A stretch of DNA of 14,459 nt, taken from positions 1 to 14,459 of the forward strand of contig CAXGIQ010000023.1 in assembly GCA_964009845.1 (NCBI GenBank), read 5' to 3'. Source of the DNA: UBA7312 sp002715345. GTDB taxonomy: Bacteria; Bacteroidota; Bacteroidia; Flavobacteriales; UBA7312. Positions 7,425 through 13,740 of this stretch are shown piece after piece. Under the pieces are notes generated by a model. It was given only the letters and a program-made list of their open reading frames with translations. It did not search any database and was not told where the DNA came from. The stretch's first letter is position 1. Every line of letters starts with the position of its first letter. The position numbers and the translations under genes were made by a program.

Positions 7425-7455
7425 AATATTATAAAAGGTTTGGTTAATACGATTT

Positions 7456-7487
7456 CAAACATAAGAGGTAATTTTTTACTTATCAAA
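7456..7487 (-). promoter_or_regulatory. Strong Bacteroidota promoter for small membrane protein paralog B
   Basis: On the minus strand TTTG (7484-7487), 20 bases, then TATGTTTG (7456-7463) matches the TTTG-N19-21-TAnnTTTG consensus perfectly. Transcription should begin near 7449, leaving a leader of about 25 bases before the ATG at 7424. It is the only site in the window with both boxes exact and ideal spacing. Confidence 0.82.
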
Positions 7488-7735
7488 TAATTAAGCTTTT
7501 TACCTTCAGCAAGGCATTTTAACCGCTAATTATCAAAACCAAAGCTTTTATGTTTTTTATTTACTTGATTTTCAGTTGTTTAAATTCTTTTTATGAATTT
7601 TGATATCTGTGAAAAAAGATGCTTATTAACAAAAATCTGTTAAAAATTGCGATATTTTTCAATTTGCTGATTTACAGTGTTTTATAATGTTTTTCTGTTG
7701 TTTTTCGACTAAAAACACTTCGTTTTTATCAACAG
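7488..7735. other. AT-rich intergenic stretch without a recognised gene
   Basis: Between the paralog B promoter and the end of the short-chain dehydrogenase gene lie about 250 very AT-rich bases with no credible reading frame. Small inverted repeats are present: TTAACA/TGTTAA at 7626-7643, and CTGTTG (7695-7700) facing CAACAG (7730-7735) around an inner AAAAAC/GTTTTT hairpin (7711-7727). The last could act as a weak end for the dehydrogenase transcript but has no convincing T-tract after a GC-rich stem. AAGCTTTT occurs twice (7493-7500 and near 7546). Nothing here is enough to call an RNA gene. Confidence 0.5.
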
Positions 7736-8437
7736 CTAAAAATCACGAATTGAAAACAGTACTTCTTGAAAAATTTGTGACTCTTGTATGATTTTCAAAT
7801 ATTTAAGCGCTACTTCTCTAGCAGAAACTAAGTCTCCATCGGCTTTATAGCTCTGAAAACGATCTAATTGGGGAAAATGCTGCTCATCTGCACTTCGGAT
7901 AGAATCTTGCATTGGTGTATCCACTAATCCAGGAGCTACTGCAAAGACTTTAATATCGGGATGTTCAGCTTGCAAAACCTGTGAAAACATATCTAAAGCA
8001 GCTTTAGAAGCACAATAAGTGTTCCATGCTTCAATAGGGTGCTTACCTGCACCAGAGCTAACATTAATGATGACTTTTTGCGCCGCCTCATTTTGATATG
8101 CCTGCACAAACTGATTACATAAAAAAGAAGGAGCAATTACATTAATAGTATAATTATCGGCTACTTCTTCATAGGATTGCGAACCGACTCTTGTAATTGG
8201 CCCTACAGCGCCTGCATTGTTAATGAGCACCACCTTTTTGCAAGCCGATGGAAGCTTTTGAAAAATATTTTCATTAATCACTTTCTTTAAATCTAGTGTA
8301 TAATGAATATATCGCTCGTGCTGAATTGTTTCTCTTCGAGCAATTCCTACAATATGATTATTATTATCTTCCAATAATAATTCTGCGAGGGCTTTACCCA
8401 AGCCACTACTGCTACCGGTTATGTAAATGAGGTTCAT
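7736..8437 (-). CDS. Short-chain dehydrogenase/reductase, sepiapterin reductase-like
   Basis: This is a classical SDR of 233 residues. It has the Rossmann TGSSSGLG motif at 7-14, Arg34-Arg35 after the second strand (favouring NADPH), NNAG at 73-76, the catalytic Ser at 127 or 128 in NVSSGAG, and YCASK with Tyr141 and Lys145. The segment after the active site (AVAPGLVDTPMQDSIRS and a following RF) resembles the sepiapterin reductase/YueD branch, which reduces diketone or pterin-type carbonyls. The substrate cannot be told from sequence. The ATG overlaps the stop of the upstream PLP enzyme gene by one base (TAATG), so the two are almost certainly co-translated. A functional link to sulfur amino acid metabolism is only suggested by this coupling. 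Confidence 0.88.
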   Translation of the reverse strand: MNLIYITGSSSGLGKALAELLLEDNNNHIVGIARRETIQHERYIHYTLDLKKVINENIFQKLPSACKKVVLINNAGAVGPITRVGSQSYEEVADNYTINVIAPSFLCNQFVQAYQNEAAQKVIINVSSGAGKHPIEAWNTYCASKAALDMFSQVLQAEHPDIKVFAVAPGLVDTPMQDSIRSADEQHFPQLDRFQSYKADGDLVSAREVALKYLKIIQESQIFQEVLFSIRDF

Positions 8438-9597
8438 TAAAGTTGCGCTAAGGCTTGTGCTAAATCAGCTTTCAAATCTTCGATGTCTTCTACGCCAACA
8501 CTCAAACGAATCAAGGAGTCAACTACTCCTGTTTTCTCTCTTTCTTCTTTTGGAATAGCTGCGTGTGTCATGCTTGCAGGGTGTCCAGATAATGACTCTA
8601 CACCTCCTAAAGATTCTGCCAAGGTGAATACTTTCATATAAGAAACCACTTGAAAGGCATCCTCTAGCTTATTCCCTTTCAAAGAGAAGGACATCATCCC
8701 TCCAAAATCTTTCATTTGAGCTTTAGCAATCTCATGATTTGGATGTGTATCAAAGCCAGGCCAGTATACACACTCTACTTTGGGATGGCTCTGTAAGAAA
8801 TGAGCGATTTCTTTACCGTTTTCGCAGTGGCCCTGCATGCGCAAGTGTAGGGTTTTAATCCCTCTTAGTACCAAGAAACTGTCCATTGGGCCTGGCACTG
8901 AACCACAAGAATTTTGGATAAAGTATAAGCGCTCCGCTAATGCATCATCACTCACCATTAAAGCACCCATCACTACATCAGAGTGCCCGCCTAAATATTT
9001 AGTTGCAGAATGCATCACAATATCTGCACCTAGATCTATTGGATTTTGAAGGTATGGCGAAGCGAAAGTATTATCAACGCCTAATAAGACACCGTGCTTT
9101 TTAGCCACTTTAGCCGCTCCTTCAATGTCAATAATATTCAGCATTGGGTTGGTTGGTGTTTCAACCCAAATCAACTTGGTTTTTTCTGTTATATGCTCTT
9201 CAATTTTATCCGCATTTTGCATGCCAATAAAGTTGAACTTGATTCCATAATTTTCAAATACTTTGGTGAAGATGCGGTAAGTCCCCCCATACAAATCGTT
9301 GGTAGAAACGACTTCATCCCCAGGACTCAGCAACTTGATCACTGCATCAATTGCACCTAAGCCGCTACCAAAACACAAACCATATTTTGCATTTTCTAAA
9401 GCCGCCAAATTTGCTTCTAAAGCCGCACGTGTTGGGTTGCCTGTTCTAGAGTATTCGAACCCTTTATGGACGCCTGGAGAGGTCTGTACATAAGTGGAGG
9501 TTTGGTAAATAGGCGTCATGATGGCGCCTGTTGTTGGATCCGGCTCTAAACCAGCATGTATCACCTTGGTATTGAATTTCATCTCTTGCTTGCTCAT
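8437..9597 (-). CDS. Cystathionine gamma-synthase/lyase-type PLP enzyme
   Basis: This belongs to the Cys/Met metabolism PLP family, which makes or cleaves cystathionine and related thioethers. In the 386-residue form, GAIMTPIYQTSTYVQ sits at 24-38, Tyr49 and Arg51 in YSRTGNPTR contact the cofactor phosphate across the dimer, Tyr103 in DLYGGT stacks on PLP, Asp175 in GVDNTFASP binds the pyridine nitrogen, and Lys200 in SATKYLGGH forms the Schiff base. SLGGVESLSGHPASMTH near the C-terminus is typical. Gamma-synthase is the likelier label, but gamma-lyase or a dual enzyme cannot be excluded. The frame opens with a GTG at 9618 that abuts a -7 box, so it should lie outside the transcript. ATG at 9597 or at 9582 (MKFNTKVIHAG, the usual family start) is more plausible. 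The stop overlaps the SDR start. Confidence 0.92.
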   Translation of the reverse strand: MSKQEMKFNTKVIHAGLEPDPTTGAIMTPIYQTSTYVQTSPGVHKGFEYSRTGNPTRAALEANLAALENAKYGLCFGSGLGAIDAVIKLLSPGDEVVSTNDLYGGTYRIFTKVFENYGIKFNFIGMQNADKIEEHITEKTKLIWVETPTNPMLNIIDIEGAAKVAKKHGVLLGVDNTFASPYLQNPIDLGADIVMHSATKYLGGHSDVVMGALMVSDDALAERLYFIQNSCGSVPGPMDSFLVLRGIKTLHLRMQGHCENGKEIAHFLQSHPKVECVYWPGFDTHPNHEIAKAQMKDFGGMMSFSLKGNKLEDAFQVVSYMKVFTLAESLGGVESLSGHPASMTHAAIPKEEREKTGVVDSLIRLSVGVEDIEDLKADLAQALAQL

Positions 9598-9617
9598 CCT
9601 TCTAAAATTTTGCCTCA

Positions 9618-9625
9618 CAAATGTA
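9618..9625 (-). promoter_or_regulatory. -7 promoter box for the PLP enzyme and SDR operon
   Basis: TACATTTG on the minus strand matches TAnnTTTG exactly. A TTTG at 9649-9652 lies 23 bases upstream, slightly too far for an ideal -33 box. The predicted start site near 9611 excludes the GTG at 9618 as a start codon and supports the ATG at 9597 or 9582. Confidence 0.6.
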
Positions 9626-9637
9626 GGGATTTGTTCT

Positions 9638-9645
9638 TACTTTTG
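9638..9645 (+). promoter_or_regulatory. -7 promoter box for the ArsC-like gene
   Basis: TACTTTTG is an exact TAnnTTTG match, 16 bases before the ATG at 9662. The nearest TTTG upstream (9609-9612) is 25 bases away, too far for a good -33 box. The expected -33 position falls on the divergent -7 box at 9618-9625, so the two promoters interleave. Confidence 0.55.
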
Positions 9646-9661
9646 AAGCAAATAAAAGAAG

Positions 9662-10009
9662 ATGAAAAAAGTTTATCACTTAGCAAAATGTACCACTTGC
9701 CAGCGCATATTGGAGGAGCTGAATTGGGATGAGGAAACACAAGAAATTCGTTCTGAAAAAATAACGGAGAAACAGCTGGATGAAATGGCTATTTTAGCCG
9801 GTTCCTATGAAGCACTTTTCAGCCGAAGAGCAATTAAATACAAGAGCATGAATCTAAAAAAGAAAACACTTAGTGAGGCAGACTATAAACAACTTATTTT
9901 AGAGGAATATACTTTCTTGAAAAGACCTGTCTTTTTAATTGATGGAGCCATCTTTATTGGCAACACTAAAAAGAGTGTTGGTGCAGTAAAAGCAGCCCTC
10001 CATGAGTAA
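9662..10009 (+). CDS. ArsC/Spx family thioredoxin-fold protein
   Basis: The 115-residue protein belongs to the arsenate reductase/Spx family. It has a redox motif with Cys10 and Cys13 (KCTTCQR) at the start of the first helix, SRRAIKYK at 54-61, LILEEYTFLKRPVFLIDG at 78-95 with the Arg88-Pro89 pair that normally lies near the active-site cysteine, and IGNTKKSV after it. True ArsC enzymes use one cysteine followed by Gly-Thr-Ser. The CxxC here is closer to Spx and YffB-type members, so arsenate reductase activity should not be assumed. The last eight bases overlap the start of the EamA transporter gene, which places the two in one unit. No arsenic transporter or ArsR gene is nearby. Confidence 0.85.
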   Translation: MKKVYHLAKCTTCQRILEELNWDEETQEIRSEKITEKQLDEMAILAGSYEALFSRRAIKYKSMNLKKKTLSEADYKQLILEEYTFLKRPVFLIDGAIFIGNTKKSVGAVKAALHE

Positions 10010-10889
10010 GCGACTACTCGCGCATATCGCGCTCTTTACAGCCAACCTTATCTACGGCATTAACTACACAGTAGCTAAGGATGTAATGCCTGACTTCATA
10101 CAACCTTTAGGCTTCATCTTTTTGAGGGTGAGCGGAGCTGTCTTACTCTTTTGTCTTTGTTATAGTTTGTTCTTTTATGAAAAGGTAGACAAAGGAGATT
10201 TGTTCAAATTAGCGCTTTGCGGATTGTTTGGCGTTGCTATCAATCAGATGCTCTTTTTCGAAGGGTTGAACCTCACCACCCCGATCAATGCCGCTGTAAT
10301 TATGGTTACCAATCCTATTTTAGTGTTGATTATGGGTGCTTTTTTAGCTACCGAAGCCATTACCAAGCGTAAAATGTTGGGTATCGCGCTTGGAGCAACG
10401 GGCGCTATTTCGCTCATCACCTATGGTGGTGGAGTAGATTTCAACCCCGATCATTTCTGGGGCAACATCATGGTGCTTATCAATGCAGCATCTTATGGAG
10501 TATACCTGGTTTTGGTGAAACCGCTCATGCAGAAATACAAGCCCATAACGGTTATCTCTTGGGTTTTTCTGTTTGGCTTCATCTATGTCATCCCTTTTGG
10601 TTGGGGCGAGTTTCAAGCCATTGAGTGGGCGAGCATGCCTACAGACATCCTTTGGAAAGTCGCCTTTGTAGTGATTTGTACCACCTTTATGGCTTACCTC
10701 TTAAATATTTACGGGCTCAAGTCTGTGAACCCTTCTACGGTAAGCTCCTACATTTATTTGCAGCCCGTTTTGGCTAGTTTGGTGGCTATTTTTGCAGGAA
10801 GCGATTCTTTAAGTCCTGTTAAGATAGGTGCTGCCCTTATTATTTTTGCAGGCGTGTATTTAGTAAGCGTTCGTCCAAAGCAGAACTAG
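10002..10889 (+). CDS. EamA family (drug/metabolite superfamily) transporter
   Basis: The 295-residue inner-membrane protein has two tandem EamA repeats, roughly 5-138 and 151-290, with ten predicted membrane helices. Typical features are the N-terminal NLIYGINYTVAKD, the conserved proline in GFIFLRVSGAVLLF, GLFGVAINQMLFFEGL and the INAAVIMVTNPILVLIMGA stretch of repeat one, and the matching STVSSYIYLQPVLASLVAIFAG of repeat two. These transporters commonly export amino acids or small metabolites, and the substrate is not readable from sequence. The gene begins within the 3' end of the ArsC-like gene and stops 33 bases before yicC. A hand count of 10381-10500 gives 61 G or C of 120, visibly above neighbours such as 12661-12720 (19 of 60). 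Confidence 0.92.
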   Translation: MSKRLLAHIALFTANLIYGINYTVAKDVMPDFIQPLGFIFLRVSGAVLLFCLCYSLFFYEKVDKGDLFKLALCGLFGVAINQMLFFEGLNLTTPINAAVIMVTNPILVLIMGAFLATEAITKRKMLGIALGATGAISLITYGGGVDFNPDHFWGNIMVLINAASYGVYLVLVKPLMQKYKPITVISWVFLFGFIYVIPFGWGEFQAIEWASMPTDILWKVAFVVICTTFMAYLLNIYGLKSVNPSTVSSYIYLQPVLASLVAIFAGSDSLSPVKIGAALIIFAGVYLVSVRPKQN

Positions 10890-10897
10890 CAATTTAC

Positions 10898-10905
10898 TAC
10901 CTTTG
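10898..10905 (+). promoter_or_regulatory. -7 promoter box for the yicC-gmk-nadD operon
   Basis: TACCTTTG matches TAnnTTTG exactly and begins eight bases after the transporter stop codon. The predicted leader before the ATG at 10923 is about 11 bases. No TTTG is found at the right distance upstream, so the operon might also be read through from the transporter gene. Confidence 0.5.
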
Positions 10906-10922
10906 TTAAAATTTTCAGACTC

Positions 10923-11822
10923 ATGATGCTATCAATGACTGGCTACGGAAAAGCCGAACTGAACCTACCTCATGCGAACTTTACCATTGAAGTAAAATCG
11001 CTTAACTCCAAGCAAATTGATGCCAATGTAAAGATGCCTTCTATCTTTAGAGAGAAAGAGATTGGCTTACGTAAATTCTTATCAGAAAATTTGGTGCGCG
11101 GGAAAGTAGAGCTTTCTATTTGGCGCGAAGAGATTGTGAGTGCGAGTCGTTACTACATCAACAAAGAAGTGGTGAAAGCATACCACCAACAAATTGATGA
11201 ACTGAGCAAAGAGATGGGCTACAAAGAACCTTTTTCTATGTTAGAAAGTGGTATTTACAGAGACATCATGCAAACCATGGTGCGGATGCCTGACATCATG
11301 ATTAAAGGAGAAGAAACCACTGATGAAAACGAATGGGAAAAAGTAGAAGAAAGTATTCGTCTAGCTATCAATAATTTGGTACAGTTCCGTACGGATGAAG
11401 GAAAGAAATTGGAAGAAGATATTCACAAACGCATCAACATCATTGCACAACTTTTAGAAGACATTGAACCGCTTGCCAAGCAACGCATTGAAAAGGTAAA
11501 AAGTAATCTGCAAGATAAATTAGCTAAATTAGAATCGAAGAATATTGATGAAAATCGATTTGAACAGGAGCTGATTTATTACCTAGAAAAGCAAGACATC
11601 ACCGAAGAGCAAGTGCGCCTTTCGGCACACCTCAACTACTTTTTAGAAACCATGGATGCTGGCTCTCCAAACGGAAAAAAGCTTGGTTTTATCGGTCAAG
11701 AAATTGGACGAGAAATCAACACCATTGGCTCTAAATCATCAAATGCAGGCATGCAAAAAGTAGTGGTACAGATGAAAGATGAGTTGGAAAAAATTAAAGA
11801 ACAACTACTGAATGTCCTCTAA
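10923..11822 (+). CDS. yicC: YicC/YloC family endoribonuclease
   Basis: The 299-residue protein has the two family parts. The N-terminal YicC domain starts with SMTGYGKAE at 4-12 and continues with VKSLNSKQID, normally VKSVNHR in the family. The C-terminal DUF1732 domain contains DITEEQVRLSAHLNYF and KKLGFIGQEIGREINTIGSKSSNAGMQ before a charged helix. E. coli YicC has been described as an endoribonuclease linked to small-RNA turnover and the protein is hexameric. Whether this homolog acts alike is inferred. The start could be either of two adjacent ATGs (10923 or 10926); the first fits the usual spacing to SMTG. Its last 11 bases overlap gmk, a pairing common across bacteria. Confidence 0.93.
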   Translation: MMLSMTGYGKAELNLPHANFTIEVKSLNSKQIDANVKMPSIFREKEIGLRKFLSENLVRGKVELSIWREEIVSASRYYINKEVVKAYHQQIDELSKEMGYKEPFSMLESGIYRDIMQTMVRMPDIMIKGEETTDENEWEKVEESIRLAINNLVQFRTDEGKKLEEDIHKRINIIAQLLEDIEPLAKQRIEKVKSNLQDKLAKLESKNIDENRFEQELIYYLEKQDITEEQVRLSAHLNYFLETMDAGSPNGKKLGFIGQEIGREINTIGSKSSNAGMQKVVVQMKDELEKIKEQLLNVL

Positions 11823-12381
11823 GAAAGTAGTCATATTTTCTGCTCCTTCGGGAGCTGGGAAAACAACTTTGGTGCGCCATTTGCTAGCGCAAGGACTACC
11901 ATTAGAATTTTCTATTTCAGCTTGTAGCCGAGCAGCTAGAGTAAATGAGCAGGACGGCAAAGATTACCACTTTTTAAGCCCTACAAACTTCAAAGAGAAA
12001 ATAGCAGAGAATGCCTTTTTAGAGTGGGAAGAGGTGTACGAAGATATGTTTTACGGCACCTTAAAATCGGAAGTGGAACGCATCTGGGCAAATGGCAAAC
12101 AAGTCATTTTTGATGTGGATGTAGTAGGTGGAATTAACATTAAAAAACACTTTGGCAAGCAAGCACTTTCCATATTTGTGGCCCCTCCATCTATAGAAGA
12201 ATTGAAAAAACGACTAGAAGGAAGAGGCACTGAAACTGCTGAGAGTTTACAAAAACGATTAGGTAAAGCTGCAGAAGAAATAGCACAACTAGATGCTTTT
12301 GACATTGTCATTGTGAATGATGATTTAGATAGTGCGCGCCAGGAAGTAATGAAAAAAGTCAGTGCCTTTTTAAATAATTAG
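11812..12381 (+). CDS. gmk: Guanylate kinase
   Basis: This cytosolic enzyme phosphorylates GMP to GDP with ATP. It has 189 residues, a normal length. The P-loop is SAPSGAGKTT at 10-19 with Lys17. The GMP-binding part carries SACSRAARVNEQDGKDYHFLS at about 36-56, where the family more often has SATTRPPRxGE, and LEWEEVYEDMFYGT at 70-83. DVDVVGGINIKKH follows at about 101-113 (DVDVQG in most members), and LEGRGTETAESLQKRL is the lid region. It begins inside the end of yicC by 11 bases and is followed three bases after its stop by nadD. This indicates one transcript that feeds nucleotide synthesis. Confidence 0.95.
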   Translation: MSSKKVVIFSAPSGAGKTTLVRHLLAQGLPLEFSISACSRAARVNEQDGKDYHFLSPTNFKEKIAENAFLEWEEVYEDMFYGTLKSEVERIWANGKQVIFDVDVVGGINIKKHFGKQALSIFVAPPSIEELKKRLEGRGTETAESLQKRLGKAAEEIAQLDAFDIVIVNDDLDSARQEVMKKVSAFLNN

Positions 12382-12384
12382 TAG

Positions 12385-12957
12385 ATGGAAGTTGGACTCT
12401 TTTTCGGCTCTTTCAACCCTTTACACATTGGGCATATGGCTATTGCGCAATACATGGTAGAGTTTACCGATTTAGAGCAAGTTTGGTTTGTGGTTTCTCC
12501 GCAAAACCCTTTCAAAGAAAAAAGTAGTTTACTAGACCAACACCACCGACTCATGATGGTGCGTATTGCAACAGAAGATCATCCACAGTTTCAAGCATCC
12601 GATATTGAATTAAATCTTTCGCAACCCTCTTATACAATAGATACACTTACTTACTTAAAAGAGAAATACCCTACACATGATTTTGCACTCATTATGGGTT
12701 TAGATAATTTGAATTCTTTTCATAAGTGGAAAAACTACGAACACATTTTGGAAGAACACGAATTATATGTGTACCCTAGACCCGAAAGCAAAGATTGTGC
12801 CTTAGTAAGCCACCCAAAAGTGCATTTAACACAAGCTCCGCTCATGGATGTTTCCGCTAGCTTCATCCGAAAAAGTATCGCTGACAAAAAAGACATCAGC
12901 TACTTTTTACCTCCCAAAGTGTGCCAATATATGGATGAGATGAATTTTTACAAATAA
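12385..12957 (+). CDS. nadD: Nicotinate-nucleotide adenylyltransferase
   Basis: NadD transfers AMP from ATP to nicotinate mononucleotide to give deamido-NAD, a step in NAD synthesis. The 190-residue protein carries the nucleotidyltransferase signature GSFNPLHIGH at 8-17 (His14 and His17), SPQNPFK at 38-44, PSYTIDTLTYL at 81-91, MGLDNL at 104-109, HKWKNYEHIL at 113-122, and SASFIRKSI at 157-165, the ATP-binding SxxxxR segment. The ATG follows the gmk stop by three bases. A terminator hairpin starts directly after its own stop codon. It completes a yicC-gmk-nadD operon. Confidence 0.95.
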   Translation: MEVGLFFGSFNPLHIGHMAIAQYMVEFTDLEQVWFVVSPQNPFKEKSSLLDQHHRLMMVRIATEDHPQFQASDIELNLSQPSYTIDTLTYLKEKYPTHDFALIMGLDNLNSFHKWKNYEHILEEHELYVYPRPESKDCALVSHPKVHLTQAPLMDVSASFIRKSIADKKDISYFLPPKVCQYMDEMNFYK

Positions 12958-12986
12958 AAAAGCCTCACTAATTAAGTGGGGCTTTT
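12958..12986. terminator. Bidirectional terminator between nadD and purQ
   Basis: A 12-bp stem (12958-12969 with 12975-12986, one T-G wobble) closes the loop AATTA. It is flanked by A residues on the left and four T residues on the right, so it can serve both the plus-strand nadD operon and the minus-strand purQ transcript. Confidence 0.88.
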
Positions 12987-13003
12987 CATTTATGCTTCGA
13001 CAA

Positions 13004-13699
13004 TTAAGCTACCTCAACTGCTGCTAAAATGCTTTCAAATAAAGCACGACCATCAGTGTTGCTCAACTCCTCATCGGCTGCACGCTCTGGGTGAGGCATC
13101 ATACCAAATACATTTCGTCCTGCATTACAAACACCTGCAATGTTTTCGATTGCTCCGTTTGGATTTGCTTCATCGCTAATGTTACCGTTTTCATCACAGT
13201 AACGGAACAATATCTGATCATTATCATTCAACATTTTCAATGTTTCCGCATCCGCATGGTAGCGTCCTTCTCCATGTGCAATTGGAATCAAGATGTTTTC
13301 TCCTTGCGCCAATTTGTTCGTTACTAAAGTGTTGGTTGTTTGTGTGCTTAAGTTCACATTTTTACAAATGAACTTATGGCTGTTGTTGTGCAACAATGCG
13401 CCAGGTAATAAACCAGACTCACACAAAATTTGGAAACCGTTACAAATGCCCATTACATATCCGCCATTGTTAGCAAACTCAATCACTTTTTCCATGATTG
13501 GTGAAAAGCGTGCAATTGCTCCAGAACGCAAATAATCTCCGTAAGAAAACCCTCCTGGCAAAACAATAAATTCACAACCTTGTAAATCGGTGTCTTTATG
13601 CCATAGTTTTACCACTTCTTGTCCGATGATGGTTTCTAGAACATATACCATGTCCATATCGCAATTAGAACCTGGGAAAACAACTACTCCAAACTTCAT
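13004..13699 (-). CDS. purQ: Phosphoribosylformylglycinamidine synthase, glutaminase subunit PurQ
   Basis: PurQ releases ammonia from glutamine for the PurL/PurS complex, which converts FGAR to FGAM in purine synthesis. The 231-residue protein is a class I glutamine amidotransferase with all catalytic residues visible: FPGSNCDMD at 8-16, LPGGFSYGDYLRSGAIA at 47-63, the nucleophile Cys86 in GICNGFQ, PIAHGEGRY near residue 139, and His203 and Glu205 in MMPHPERA. It is a free-standing subunit, so a separate small-type PurL and a PurS should be elsewhere, unless a fused PurL is present. It has its own -7 box and shares the terminator at 12958-12986. The DUF6427 gene upstream ends 41 bases away. 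Confidence 0.95.
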   Translation of the reverse strand: MKFGVVVFPGSNCDMDMVYVLETIIGQEVVKLWHKDTDLQGCEFIVLPGGFSYGDYLRSGAIARFSPIMEKVIEFANNGGYVMGICNGFQILCESGLLPGALLHNNSHKFICKNVNLSTQTTNTLVTNKLAQGENILIPIAHGEGRYHADAETLKMLNDNDQILFRYCDENGNISDEANPNGAIENIAGVCNAGRNVFGMMPHPERAADEELSNTDGRALFESILAAVEVA

Positions 13700-13724
13700 G
13701 TTTTTCGAATAAAAATTGATGCTG

Positions 13725-13732
13725 CAAAGTTA
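13725..13732 (-). promoter_or_regulatory. -7 promoter box for purQ
   Basis: TAACTTTG on the minus strand matches TAnnTTTG exactly, 25 bases before the ATG at 13699. The -33 region would fall inside the upstream gene's 3' end and shows no TTTG. No purine-box or riboswitch-like leader fits in the short space. Confidence 0.55.
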
Positions 13733-13740
13733 CGTATTAT

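Noticed and set aside
7700..7735. Possible replication origin: AT-rich DNA with TTATCAACA (7726-7734), one mismatch from a DnaA box
   Set aside because: Only a single imperfect box was seen, with no cluster and no dnaA or dnaN nearby. A chance match is likely in such AT-rich DNA.
9094..9360. 88-codon plus-strand frame inside the cystathionine enzyme gene
   Set aside because: It lies antisense to a well-conserved coding region, has no family resemblance and no promoter of its own. The same holds for the frames at 8837-9049, 9299-9493, 1784-1975, 3674-3922, 10344-10616 and 12051-12311.
9662..10889. Arsenic resistance operon
   Set aside because: The ArsC-like protein has a CxxC site rather than the arsenate reductase signature. 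No ArsR, ArsB or Acr3 is present, and the partner is a general EamA transporter.
12976..13535. Plus-strand frames opposite purQ
   Set aside because: They begin within the terminator or inside purQ, have odd composition and overlap one another, as expected for shadows of purQ.
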